From contig JAJCZX010000027.1 of assembly GCA_029262195.1 (NCBI GenBank), positions 254,677 through 318,676 on the forward strand: 64,000 nucleotides of DNA. The letters are read 5' to 3'. The translations under genes were made by a program, and so were the position numbers. Source of the stretch: Gemmatimonadota bacterium (GTDB lineage Bacteria > Gemmatimonadota > Gemmatimonadetes > Gemmatimonadales > GWC2-71-9). The notes beneath the pieces were generated by a model. The model searched no databases. It was given only the letters and a program-made list of their open reading frames with translations, and was not told the DNA's origin. This document shows positions 18,351-27,341 of this stretch, in pieces (position 1 is the stretch's first letter; every line of letters starts with the position of its first letter).

Positions 18351-21314
18351 TTAATCGTCCGGGGAAAGCAAAACAGCTCCCCGACCACGCCGCCCATCGA
18401 TGTACACTGAAAGCGGCTGTTCAAGCGAAACATGACGCAGGAAAGTGGTCTCCTCTTCCAGTGGTTGGGAGAGGAGCCATTCCCAATTCACGCTGGCATT
18501 TGCGTCGCTCGTATTTGCGGTAAAGTATCCCACCTCAAACGAGGTCAGGTTGTGAAAGAAATGGTTTCCCTGAGACGGCTCGACTTGTATGTCGACCATT
18601 TCCGTCTCAACTATCACTCGAGCCCAGGAAATATCCGCCCAGGCGACGGGGATCCCTAACCACCTGTCACGCGTGCCCCAACGACCTGGCCCAACCAGAA
18701 GGTATGGCTTGCCTTCGTCCTGCAGCCGCTGGTTCAACAATCCGATCTGGCGGGCCACCTCGGGAGTCGCGCTTCGATCGAAGGTTTCCGGCGTCACCAC
18801 CACGATATCAGAAATCTCAGAGGACACTCCATTCCCAAGTACCTGTTCCGAGTATATCAACACCCGGGAAAGATCAGTGAGCTTGTCTTCTAGATCAACT
18901 TCTTCACGTCCCATCACCAGCGGGCGTATCTGAAGGATGGCGAAGTCTGTACGTCCGGCTTTATCCGGGAGTGGATTCGCTGCAAACTCAATCTCTACCG
19001 GAGCCGCCATTCCCCCACTACCCATCTCGAGCACATCGTTCACGATGTCGGCGAGTGGGAACACATTGTTTTTCAACACTCCGGCCATCGTCACAAGCCG
19101 CACACCTGCCCGCGAGATCCCGTCGTACACCGCATCGTTGTCCGGCATGTAGACCGAACCCACGGGGCCGAGAGTCCCGTCTTCTTCCGCAGCATCCAGA
19201 TTTAGCCGTAGCAGATTTGAGTCTCCGGTGAGGTAGGCGAAAGTTTTCGGATGAGCCAGATCAACTGCCCAGAACTGTCTCTGTGTGTGCCGCAGGTAGT
19301 CGTCCGTAGTGCCGAACTGAGGCAATACATGCGGGTGCAACGGCGAGAACCACAAGGACGGTTCGCCATCTGTCACACCTCTCCCCAGCCCAAGCACAAC
19401 AGTAGCCATTCCGTCCTCTGGCTTCATTCCATGAATCGGATAATAGTTGTATGACTGGGCAACACCGGCAATACCGGGATAGAGCCGATCCCCGTGTCGA
19501 CGCCCCACAAGTTGCTGGATAATCACAGCCATCTTCTCTTCTTCAATCCGGTTGGGCGTAGCCCGGAAATAAGCTTTGGCGGCCTTGAAGTAAGTAGACG
19601 CGTAAACCAACTTGACCGCGTGACAGAGTTGCTCGAGTCTAAACTCCGGGTCGGCATGGTTGTTGGGAATCATATGGCTTTCATAGACTCCGGCAAACGG
19701 CTGGTGTTGGGAATTCTCCAGGAGACTCGAAGACCGAACCGCCAGCGGGTACTCAACCTCGTTCAAAAACACTCTCAGGTCGTCCACCACCGGCTCCGGA
19801 AGCCTTGCACTAATGAAAATCCCCGAAATTTCTTCGTCGCTGCAATCTCGCAGGGTCGTCCACAGCAGATCGTTTTCCTCCATAAAAGCGTCGAAGACCC
19901 CGGTCGCGAGGACTACGGAGGGAGGCACGAAAAGTTTGACGTCCGGATAGCGTTTCCGGATATCATCCCTATCCAGCAAAACGTTTATGAAAGCGAGACC
20001 GCGTCCTTTACCACCCAGCGAGCCATCTCCTATCCTCGCGAAATTAACGGACCTGTCATAGTGCTGTCTCGAAAAATCCGCCACCCTGCCCCGTTGCTGC
20101 GTGTCTCGATAATCGTTCAGGCTTTCCAACAGATACTCGCGAAGTTCCTCTGGATCATCGAAATCTGACGCCTTCACCGGCCGGATTCGCAGGGCCAGTT
20201 CAAACTCGGTTCTCGCCATGAACCAGTTGGAAAACTGATTGTGTTGGGCGTGATGGACCAGCGATTCCCCCGGAACCTCGCGAAGCAATCGCGTCATGGT
20301 AACCAGATCGTTGGCTCGTCCTACTTCCTCGCCGTCTGGCGTTGAGAAAATGAATTCCCCGAAACCCAACTTGGCCTTCATGAATCCGCGAAGGTCGTTG
20401 AGCAGGGTAGGTGACTCTTTGTGCAGGAAGTCAGCGCCGAGACCTTTTGCCTCATCAACCAACTCCTCTCCCGACGATTGTAGCAGAATCGGCATTTCGG
20501 GACGTTCGCGCTTCACCATCCTGATGAATTCGAGACCCGCGCGGGGATCTGGTTCACCCCCGCGATTGAAGCGGGCATCGGTGATTACGCCGAGCATATA
20601 TTTTTTGTAGACCGAGTAGAGAAATTCTGCTTCCTCATAGTCCTCGGCCAGAAGGATCTTCGGTCGGGCCCGCATGCGAAGAAGTTTGTCTTCTACATCA
20701 ATTCCGTCAGCCATCAGGTTTTGCGTCTGGCGGAGTACTGCCGTGTAAATAATTGGCAGATAGGTCGAGTAAAACCGCGTCGAGTTTTCGATCAGAAGCA
20801 AACACCTCACTGACCCGTTTTCCGTGTCTGGCCGCGCATTCACCTGGTCTTCGATCAACTTCACGATGGCCAACAGAATTCTGGAATCACCCCGCCACGC
20901 GAAGATGCGATCAATATGAGACTCGACCAACTTCTCCTGGAGTATCGTTAGCTCACGCGTGTTGTGTACGAGAACCACAATCGGGACCGACAGATTGAGG
21001 TTCTTGACTCGCACCCCGAATTCGGCCACCTCCATGTTGCCGAGATTGGTCATCGTGATGACAAGATCAAAACGACGATCCTTCAGGATCGCTAAGGCTT
21101 CTTCGCCGGTGGACACTCTGGTAATGAGGGGGGCGTAGTTGAGGTTGAGCTGAGTGTATTCGGAGAGAAGCAACTCGGTGAGTCGCCCATCCTGCTCTAC
21201 CGTGAAGGAGTCGTACAAACTTGAGACCAGCAAGATGTCTCGGATTCGAAACGGCATGAGCTGGTCAAAGCCAGAAAACCTGAAAGAATTTTCCAACGCC
21301 TGTTGATTGGCCAT
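18351..21314 (-). CDS. Double-receiver protein fused to a PEP-synthase/PPDK-like ATP-grasp domain
   Basis: About 987 residues from ATG 21314, chosen for AAGG five bases upstream; the frame extends to ATG 21368 without a ribosome-binding site. The N-terminal half has two receiver-like folds. In the first the phospho-acceptor position is lost (DLVITMTNLG). The second keeps an aspartate (LGVITDARF) after ILLAEDYEEAEFLY. The C-terminal half is PPDK N-terminal-like, with GSLGGKGRGLAFINVLL and LAVRSSSLLENSQHQPFAGVYE. No phosphohistidine domain (GGxTSH) and no PEP-binding barrel are present, so it is not a complete PEP synthase. A signal-controlled ATP-dependent phosphotransfer is a guess; similar proteins exist in Bacteroidota without a known role. 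Confidence 0.75.
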   Translation of the reverse strand: MANQQALENSFRFSGFDQLMPFRIRDILLVSSLYDSFTVEQDGRLTELLLSEYTQLNLNYAPLITRVSTGEEALAILKDRRFDLVITMTNLGNMEVAEFGVRVKNLNLSVPIVVLVHNTRELTILQEKLVESHIDRIFAWRGDSRILLAIVKLIEDQVNARPDTENGSVRCLLLIENSTRFYSTYLPIIYTAVLRQTQNLMADGIDVEDKLLRMRARPKILLAEDYEEAEFLYSVYKKYMLGVITDARFNRGGEPDPRAGLEFIRMVKRERPEMPILLQSSGEELVDEAKGLGADFLHKESPTLLNDLRGFMKAKLGFGEFIFSTPDGEEVGRANDLVTMTRLLREVPGESLVHHAQHNQFSNWFMARTEFELALRIRPVKASDFDDPEELREYLLESLNDYRDTQQRGRVADFSRQHYDRSVNFARIGDGSLGGKGRGLAFINVLLDRDDIRKRYPDVKLFVPPSVVLATGVFDAFMEENDLLWTTLRDCSDEEISGIFISARLPEPVVDDLRVFLNEVEYPLAVRSSSLLENSQHQPFAGVYESHMIPNNHADPEFRLEQLCHAVKLVYASTYFKAAKAYFRATPNRIEEEKMAVIIQQLVGRRHGDRLYPGIAGVAQSYNYYPIHGMKPEDGMATVVLGLGRGVTDGEPSLWFSPLHPHVLPQFGTTDDYLRHTQRQFWAVDLAHPKTFAYLTGDSNLLRLNLDAAEEDGTLGPVGSVYMPDNDAVYDGISRAGVRLVTMAGVLKNNVFPLADIVNDVLEMGSGGMAAPVEIEFAANPLPDKAGRTDFAILQIRPLVMGREEVDLEDKLTDLSRVLIYSEQVLGNGVSSEISDIVVVTPETFDRSATPEVARQIGLLNQRLQDEGKPYLLVGPGRWGTRDRWLGIPVAWADISWARVIVETEMVDIQVEPSQGNHFFHNLTSFEVGYFTANTSDANASVNWEWLLSQPLEEETTFLRHVSLEQPLSVYIDGRRGRGAVLLSPDD

Positions 21315-21410
21315 GCGTAACCTTCGCGCTCCCATCCGGGATTCAAGTCGGCATACTTTTGCGGACATGATAAGATGCGGACTCTGTTGGCCTGATGATA
21401 CCCCCGGTGA

Positions 21411-21432
21411 AGGGTGATCATTTGACCACCCT
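21411..21432 (-). other. Intergenic hairpin
   Basis: AGGGTGATC and GACCACCCT form a 9-bp stem (one G-T wobble) with the loop ATTT between two co-oriented reverse-strand genes. There is no T run on either side, so it is more likely an RNA-processing or mRNA-stability element than an intrinsic terminator. Confidence 0.35.
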
Positions 21433-21448
21433 CCAATCGGGTTATCGG

Positions 21449-22588
21449 TTACCTATCCGAAAAGACCCTGATCCCTTCCAAATCTCCGAAACGGGCGATT
21501 AGACCCCAGCCGCCAAAGTTTTCAGCAACTGCGAAGACAAGCTCGTTTCTGCCCTGCTGCAGATGCAGGAATATCGCGTCGTTGTCGATGTTCATGACAC
21601 CGAGGTAACGTCCCGAACGCGAAAGGTAAGTATTGTCACCTGTGTAGACGACCTGACCGTTTAGGAAAACGCTCCCTACATCGCTAAAACCGAAATTGAG
21701 CTTTTTGACCTGTTCTTCTCGGGCGGAGACGACCACCCGCGCAAACACCAGTCTCGGGCCATTTCCGGACGGAGGCGACCGGTACTGCAACACATTCAAC
21801 CGCCCCAGTGGGTCCACTTCACCCTGAACCCAGTCATCTTCTTCGGCCAGGGCCATCGGAAGTTCTTCCAGAGGTAGCGAAGCTCCGGTGAGCATCGTGG
21901 GGGAAAGGGACCAGGTGGAAACGAAACGCGGATCGCGATCGGGATTTGCCACCGATGGGCCCGACATTCGTGTTTCCGGTGAAATTTGGAACTCGGAGAA
22001 TGCTGCGGGCGTGACACCGGGTGCTGCGGCGAGTCCCCCATCCTCTGGAAAACGGGACACGAGTCGGATCGTTCCTCGCGATTCGCCACGCGGTAGGTGG
22101 TGCACCACCAACGAAGGATCGGGCTGGTCTTTGACAAATACCTCTAACCGATCACCTTGAAACACAAGTTTAACATGGTACCACTCATTGACCGGCCAAT
22201 CGGCCTCGGCATTATACTCCGCATAGATCTGCCACGCGGAGCCACCGGTGATCGGAGTGTACTGCATGCTATCAAACCGACGCGTTTGATGAGGCCTGAT
22301 ATAGAAATATTCGGCTCCTGTCCCATCCGCCGACCTTCTCGCCATGATTCCGAAAAAACCGCGGTTGGCACTGTGGCGGACATCGAACTCGATGGTCCCA
22401 TCTGAAAAATCGACATCGAGATCAGCTCGACCATCGCGCAACCTCAAGGCCTGACGTCCCATGAACTGTTCAATTCGAGCGTCGCCCGAGACCACCCAAT
22501 TCACCCCTGAGAAACTCACCTGTTCCTGCGCACTCAATGTGGATGCGGCTACGAAGATTGCGACAACGGCCAAAAATTTCAGGTACAT
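21449..22588 (-). CDS. Secreted protein with concanavalin/LamG-like domain
   Basis: 379 residues from ATG 22588; GGGAG lies 7 bases upstream, and an upstream in-frame start at 22636 lacks this. A signal peptide (MYLKFLAVVAIFVAAS...) is followed by a jelly-roll domain: DGTIEFDVRHSANRGFFGIM, EYFYIRPHQTRRFDS and WYHVKLVFQGDRLEVFV are typical of the LamG/DUF1080-like fold used for glycan or surface binding. The C-terminal part has a beta domain (VFLNGQVVYTGDNTYLSR, then GRNELVFAVAENFGGWG) that looks like a carbohydrate-binding jelly roll. No catalytic residues are recognisable. It probably acts outside the cytoplasmic membrane; the ligand is unknown. Confidence 0.65.
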   Translation of the reverse strand: MYLKFLAVVAIFVAASTLSAQEQVSFSGVNWVVSGDARIEQFMGRQALRLRDGRADLDVDFSDGTIEFDVRHSANRGFFGIMARRSADGTGAEYFYIRPHQTRRFDSMQYTPITGGSAWQIYAEYNAEADWPVNEWYHVKLVFQGDRLEVFVKDQPDPSLVVHHLPRGESRGTIRLVSRFPEDGGLAAAPGVTPAAFSEFQISPETRMSGPSVANPDRDPRFVSTWSLSPTMLTGASLPLEELPMALAEEDDWVQGEVDPLGRLNVLQYRSPPSGNGPRLVFARVVVSAREEQVKKLNFGFSDVGSVFLNGQVVYTGDNTYLSRSGRYLGVMNIDNDAIFLHLQQGRNELVFAVAENFGGWGLIARFGDLEGIRVFSDR

Positions 22589-22723
22589 ATTCCGACTCCC
22601 GAGAAGGATGACATAACTCCAACCATCAGGATGCACTGTTTGATCCGGTCATTTCTTAGGGAGTGGTGAAATGGGAAAGAAGGTGGCGAGCCGAACGATC
22701 GAAACCCATCGAGAATGGAATTA

Positions 22724-23659
22724 TCAGGTAATTATTGAGTCTCTGGTCACGACCGGTTCTCGTTGACCACCCTGCTGGCGGCGCTCTTCGCGAAGCCGAT
22801 CATTACGTTCGCGCATCTGGCGAATGTACCCATCGATCTCCGCTCGATTCTGCATCATCTGAGCCTGACGAAGAACTTCATTCCTCATGCGTTGAAGCTG
22901 GGCGTATGACCTGGACTGTTCGATGTTGCCCTGTGGCATAGGGAGAAGAGCCAGAAGCATCGTCGGAATTTTTATTGGACCGAGGTGAACCCATTTTCCG
23001 TCGATCCCAAATGTTTGACCATCAATTTCCGTGGTCCACGAGGGTGCGCTGGCGATCGCAAAGGAATCCCGCGCAAGGGTGTCCAGAAACGCGAGAATCT
23101 TGTTGGCCACAAGTTGATCAATCCCACCCATCCGGGATATCGCGTCGAGGGCTTCATCCAGATCTCGTACAATGTGGGTTGGTTGAACCCAGAGAATGCC
23201 GCTCGCATAGCTGGGGCCCTGAATCCGGCGGTTACCTCGGCCGCCAACAACCGCAGCGACGTCCCCGGCGGAGTCGCCGAGTACAATCTGCTCGCCGCTC
23301 CCGCTGTCATCGAGTTCGCTATCGGGAAGTCCCGCATCGGGCACAGGCAGTTGGACGGGTGGAGGCGGCGGGGAGACATTGCCGTTCGGTTCCGCGACCT
23401 CTGGAGGGGGTCCCAGGGCGAGGGCCGTGTTTGGATTCTGCAGATCCTCCCACGGAAGATCGACAACAGCAATTGGCGTAAAATCCGGGTCGGCAAGCTG
23501 GACGAACCCTATCAGTGGGGCAGGAGCATCTTGTTCAACCACGACTGTCGTCAGAAAGGCCGTCATGATAAAGAAATGGACGGCCATTGAGACCACGAAC
23601 CAGGCGGATCCCTCCCTGCGAGGTGGCGGGACGCTAAAATCAGGTGCTTGGTTACCCAA
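22724..23659 (-). CDS. Proline-rich single-span membrane protein (TonB-like N-terminus, unknown function)
   Basis: About 311 residues. TTG 23659 has AGAGG upstream and overlaps the aminotransferase stop by 8 bases; TTG 23686 would add nine residues. After a short cytoplasmic segment there is one helix (WFVVSMAVHFFIMTAFLTTVVV), then a proline-rich linker (PPPPPVQLPVPD) as in TonB proteins. The rest does not look like a TonB C-terminal domain and ends in a charged Arg/Gln/Glu-rich helix (about 255-305). I do not recognise its function. It is the last gene of the run that starts with the permease at 29762. Confidence 0.6.
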   Translation of the reverse strand: MGNQAPDFSVPPPRREGSAWFVVSMAVHFFIMTAFLTTVVVEQDAPAPLIGFVQLADPDFTPIAVVDLPWEDLQNPNTALALGPPPEVAEPNGNVSPPPPPVQLPVPDAGLPDSELDDSGSGEQIVLGDSAGDVAAVVGGRGNRRIQGPSYASGILWVQPTHIVRDLDEALDAISRMGGIDQLVANKILAFLDTLARDSFAIASAPSWTTEIDGQTFGIDGKWVHLGPIKIPTMLLALLPMPQGNIEQSRSYAQLQRMRNEVLRQAQMMQNRAEIDGYIRQMRERNDRLREERRQQGGQREPVVTRDSIIT

Positions 23660-24824
23660 TTCCGAGCCTCTGGAGCCCCACCGCAATCCGTGCCACCGCT
23701 TCTCGCAGGCGTTTTGGTCCGCAGGCGAAAGAAAGCCTGATGAAACCTTCGCCTCCTGCTCCCAACGCGGATCCGGCTAGCACAGCAACCCCCTCATTCT
23801 CAAGTAACGATGCGGCCAGATCGGCCGACGTAATTTGTCCGGGCACGGGAACCCAGAGGTACATCCCCCCGCGAGGTTCCGGGGAAACTATCCCCTCTTT
23901 GGTGAACGCGTCCAGAAGAGCAGCTCTCCGCTCGGTGAAGGCACCCAATACAGGCGCCACACAATCCTCCGCAGCGTCAATAACAACTGCACCGGCTTTT
24001 TGAAGAGCCAAAAACGGTCCCGTATCCATGTAAGTCTTGGTACGCCGCAACGGTTCCAGGAGGTCCCCGCTGCCACAAACCCAACCAAGTCTCCATCCGG
24101 TCATCGCGAAACTCTTGGAAAAGGAATGGAACTCGAGTGCCACTTCACGGGCGCCTTCAATTTCAAAGATGCTTGGGGCCACATAACCGTCGTAGGTCAA
24201 TTCGACGTAAGGATTGTCGTACGCTAGAATAATCCCATAACGCGCACAAATATCGATTGTACGTTTCAAATAGCTACGTTCGGCGATAGCCCCCGTCGGG
24301 TTGTTCGGGTAGTTGAGATATACCAGTTTCGTCCTAGAGAGGCGCTGCTCTCCAAGCGTTTCTAGTTCAACCAGGAATTCTTCGTCGGCTCGCAGGCGAT
24401 AAAGTTCGATATCGGCACCTGCGAACGTCGCGCCACCGACATATGCGGGGTAGCCGGGATCGGGAACCACACAAGCATCGCCCGGATCCAGAAGGCTGAG
24501 AGCAAGGTGAGCGAGACCTTCTTTCGAACCGATTAGCGGCAATACTTCATCCGCGGAATCGATAACCACATCGAAGCGCCGTTTCATATAACCCGCCACC
24601 GATTCTCGAAAAGCGGGCAAACCCTGTTGGAAACTGTAACGGCTCATAGCCGGGTCAAGCAGGGCGTTCTTCAGCGCATCCACGGCGATTCGAGGTGGAG
24701 CAAAGTCAGCGTCGCCCACGCCGAGGTCGATTACGTCGATGCCTTCGGCAAGAAGACGACTCTTGATTGCAGCCATTTCGGCGACCGCGTACTTCGGCAG
24801 TTGACCGACCTTCTTACTTGCCAT
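23652..24824 (-). CDS. Class I/II PLP aminotransferase (LL-diaminopimelate/aspartate aminotransferase-like)
   Basis: 390 residues from ATG 24824. This start overlaps the helicase stop by 11 bases and gives the family-typical beginning (VGQLPKYAVAEMAAIKSRLL then DVIDLGVGDADFAPP). The PLP lysine is in SFSKSFAMTGWRLGW. YLNYPNNPTGAIAE and DNPYVELTYDG hold the cofactor-contacting Asn and Asp/Tyr, and the substrate-carboxylate Arg is near FIRLSFAC. The sequence is closest in style to the DapL/alanine-aspartate transaminase group, so a role in lysine/diaminopimelate or general amino-acid metabolism is likely. The exact substrate cannot be read from sequence. Confidence 0.88.
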   Translation of the reverse strand: MASKKVGQLPKYAVAEMAAIKSRLLAEGIDVIDLGVGDADFAPPRIAVDALKNALLDPAMSRYSFQQGLPAFRESVAGYMKRRFDVVIDSADEVLPLIGSKEGLAHLALSLLDPGDACVVPDPGYPAYVGGATFAGADIELYRLRADEEFLVELETLGEQRLSRTKLVYLNYPNNPTGAIAERSYLKRTIDICARYGIILAYDNPYVELTYDGYVAPSIFEIEGAREVALEFHSFSKSFAMTGWRLGWVCGSGDLLEPLRRTKTYMDTGPFLALQKAGAVVIDAAEDCVAPVLGAFTERRAALLDAFTKEGIVSPEPRGGMYLWVPVPGQITSADLAASLLENEGVAVLAGSALGAGGEGFIRLSFACGPKRLREAVARIAVGLQRLGIG

Positions 24825-27327
24825 CGTTAGCGGCACCCCGTTCGTCGAAGAAATCGCGAGCACGTTCGCGTAATTCGGGCCAGGGCATTATCGCCCGTTC
24901 GGCTGGCGGCAACGACTCAAGCATCGATTTGCCGTAACGCTTTGTAACTATTCGTTCGTCCATTAAGACCACCACGCCGTAATCACTTTTGGCTCGAATC
25001 AACCGTCCAAACCCCTGCTTCAATTTGAGCGAAGCCTGGGGCACCTGGTAAGACATGAAACCGTCGCCACCTTCTTCTCGCAGCAAGTCCAACCTGGCAG
25101 CCGTCAACGGTTCGGTTGGCACCTTGAAGGGAAGTTTGGCAATCACCAGCGACCTCAAAGCTGCACCTGGCACATCAACTCCCTCCCAAAAGCTGTCGGT
25201 CCCAAGCAGGATCGCCGAACCCGATTCCCTGAACTTCCACAATAATTTGTCGCGTTGTCCTTCGCCCTGGACAAACAGCGGCCACCTTGAACCGATTGAC
25301 TCCCGGAGCGCCGAGGCAGTTCGACGCAACATCGCGTAGCTGGTAAACAGGGCAAAAACTCCGCCATTTCCAATTTCAGCTAATTCTGCGATTACGTCTA
25401 CCATCGCACGGTCATGTCGCAATTCGTCCTGGCGTGGGTTAGACATCCCTGTCGGTATCCCCAGCAAACATTGCGTCGGATAGTCGAACGGGGATTCTAA
25501 AATTTCCTCGTATCGTAATTTGTCCGGTATTCTATCGAGGCCCACCCGGCCCTTCAGAAAATCGAAACTCCCTCCGGTGGCCAGGGTGGCACTCGTCAGG
25601 ACAACTGTGTCAACGTTGTCAAACACTGTGTCTTTCAAAACACCAGCCACATCAAGCGGCACAGAGGTGAGGCTTACCGGAAACGGGAGCCCCCCTAGCG
25701 GTCGACTTCCACTTCGTTCTACCCACTTCACAGTGTGGGACGATGATTTAGGGCGCAACGTAAGGAGCAGCCCATCCATTACCGCCGCCAATCTGCGCAC
25801 AACGCCCCGCACCTCGGCGAGTAGCTGGCCCCGGCTGTCGAAATCTTCCTCCAACTCCATGCGATCTCCCACGACTTCAACACCTTCTCTAATAGACGCA
25901 AGAGTCTGCACAAAGTTATCAAGCGCGTTTTCAAGCCCCGCACCCCAGATTGGATCTCGGACAAAGTCATCCGTCAGCCTGACCTGGGATTCAGTACCCG
26001 ACACCAGTTCGCAAACATGCCCGAAGACTCTATCCGCCCTCAGTCGGGCTTCGGCAAGCGCGGGGAGTACCGTTTCTCGCAACAGATCCAAAGACGCCTG
26101 CGCCATCGGATCCGATTGCTGGACGAGATCAGCCATCAACGCGGGAACAAGGCCCTTACCGTTTCGCTCCAGTCGGGAAAACAGACGATACACCCCAATT
26201 GCCGTCACCCGGGCTCCCATATGTTGACCGGCTGTGTCCTCCAGGTGGTGTGCTTCGTCTACAATGAGCCGGTTGTAGGGTGGAAGAACCGCAGCCTCCT
26301 GCCAGTTGTCCTGAACACCCCTGACTGCGAGATCTGCCGACAGAAGATGGTGATTCACGACGACTACATCAGCGTCGGCCGCATGCCGCCTCGCCGAAAA
26401 AACAAAGCAATTATCAAAGTGCGGACATTTTAACCGAGTGCAAAGGTCAGCCTCCGCGCTCACCTCGTCCCATACTTCTCGAGACGGCTGCGAAGGAAGA
26501 TCCGACAATGATCCGTCCCGGGACTTCGTTGCCCACGTCGACAGAGCTCTTAGCTCGTCGTGCTTTTCTGGTTCGAGTAGGGATGCCTGACCGCTGGCCG
26601 CCGTCTCCAACCGTACCAGGCAAATATAGTTCCTCCACCCCTTCAGCATCGCAAAGGTTGGTTTACCGGCTGGTCCATCCAGCACATCGGCCAGGAACGG
26701 AAGGTCCTTCCCCACCAGTTGCTCCTGGAGGTTGATGGTATTGGTGGAGACCACCGTACGTTCCTTATTGGTCCGCGACCATTCAATGGCTGGCACAAGG
26801 TAGGCGAACGATTTGCCAACCCCGGTCCCGGCTTCAAGCAGGGCGATGCCGCCGTCGTTATAGACGTCAGCTATGTAGGAGGCCATATCCCGCTGGCTCG
26901 CCCGATCCTCGAAACTTCCGTGCCCGGAAGCGATCGGTCCTCCCAGGCCCAGAATGTCTGACACTGCCACCGGGTCGAGTGGTCGGATCTTTTTTTGCTG
27001 GGGGACCTCAACGACGATATAGAGTTGGGTAGCGTCGTTGTTGATTATCCCAAAACCGACCCCTCCGTCGTGCAGTCTGGCCGCGACGTTCAGGTCGGCG
27101 TGAGAAGGCTCGAGCACACCACTGGGATGGTTGTGGAGTAACATTTCTCCGCGCCGGGCAATGCCGGGCAATGCCAGGACGCAGTCTACTGTCCCCCGTG
27201 AAACTGCCTTCGCCGAAGAAAAGCGACCATCCGGATCCAGAACTGCTACGAAAGAGACCTCACGCCCTTGGGCAGCGGTAATTTCTCTTTCCAAATATGC
27301 CGCCACATCGGACGGGATTCGATCCAA
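24814..27327 (-). CDS. JAB/RadC-like metalloprotease domain fused to a DinG-family DNA helicase
   Basis: About 837 residues. TTG 27327 is preferred because it lies 14 bases after the permease stop; ATG 27402 would overlap the permease by 61 bases and adds only low-complexity residues. Residues 1-110 are a JAB/JAMM domain with intact metal ligands (E23, H65, H67, D78; HNHPSG...PSHAD). The rest is an XPD/DinG superfamily 2 helicase: Walker A GTGVGKS (167-173), four cysteines for a 4Fe-4S cluster (C236, C296, C301, C307), DEAH 357-360 and motif VI QGFGRLIRAKSDYG. It should unwind damaged or replication-stalled DNA. The substrate of the JAB domain is unknown. Confidence 0.88.
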   Translation of the reverse strand: MDRIPSDVAAYLEREITAAQGREVSFVAVLDPDGRFSSAKAVSRGTVDCVLALPGIARRGEMLLHNHPSGVLEPSHADLNVAARLHDGGVGFGIINNDATQLYIVVEVPQQKKIRPLDPVAVSDILGLGGPIASGHGSFEDRASQRDMASYIADVYNDGGIALLEAGTGVGKSFAYLVPAIEWSRTNKERTVVSTNTINLQEQLVGKDLPFLADVLDGPAGKPTFAMLKGWRNYICLVRLETAASGQASLLEPEKHDELRALSTWATKSRDGSLSDLPSQPSREVWDEVSAEADLCTRLKCPHFDNCFVFSARRHAADADVVVVNHHLLSADLAVRGVQDNWQEAAVLPPYNRLIVDEAHHLEDTAGQHMGARVTAIGVYRLFSRLERNGKGLVPALMADLVQQSDPMAQASLDLLRETVLPALAEARLRADRVFGHVCELVSGTESQVRLTDDFVRDPIWGAGLENALDNFVQTLASIREGVEVVGDRMELEEDFDSRGQLLAEVRGVVRRLAAVMDGLLLTLRPKSSSHTVKWVERSGSRPLGGLPFPVSLTSVPLDVAGVLKDTVFDNVDTVVLTSATLATGGSFDFLKGRVGLDRIPDKLRYEEILESPFDYPTQCLLGIPTGMSNPRQDELRHDRAMVDVIAELAEIGNGGVFALFTSYAMLRRTASALRESIGSRWPLFVQGEGQRDKLLWKFRESGSAILLGTDSFWEGVDVPGAALRSLVIAKLPFKVPTEPLTAARLDLLREEGGDGFMSYQVPQASLKLKQGFGRLIRAKSDYGVVVLMDERIVTKRYGKSMLESLPPAERAIMPWPELRERARDFFDERGAANDGK

Positions 27328-27341
27328 GGTTTTTCTTTCGT

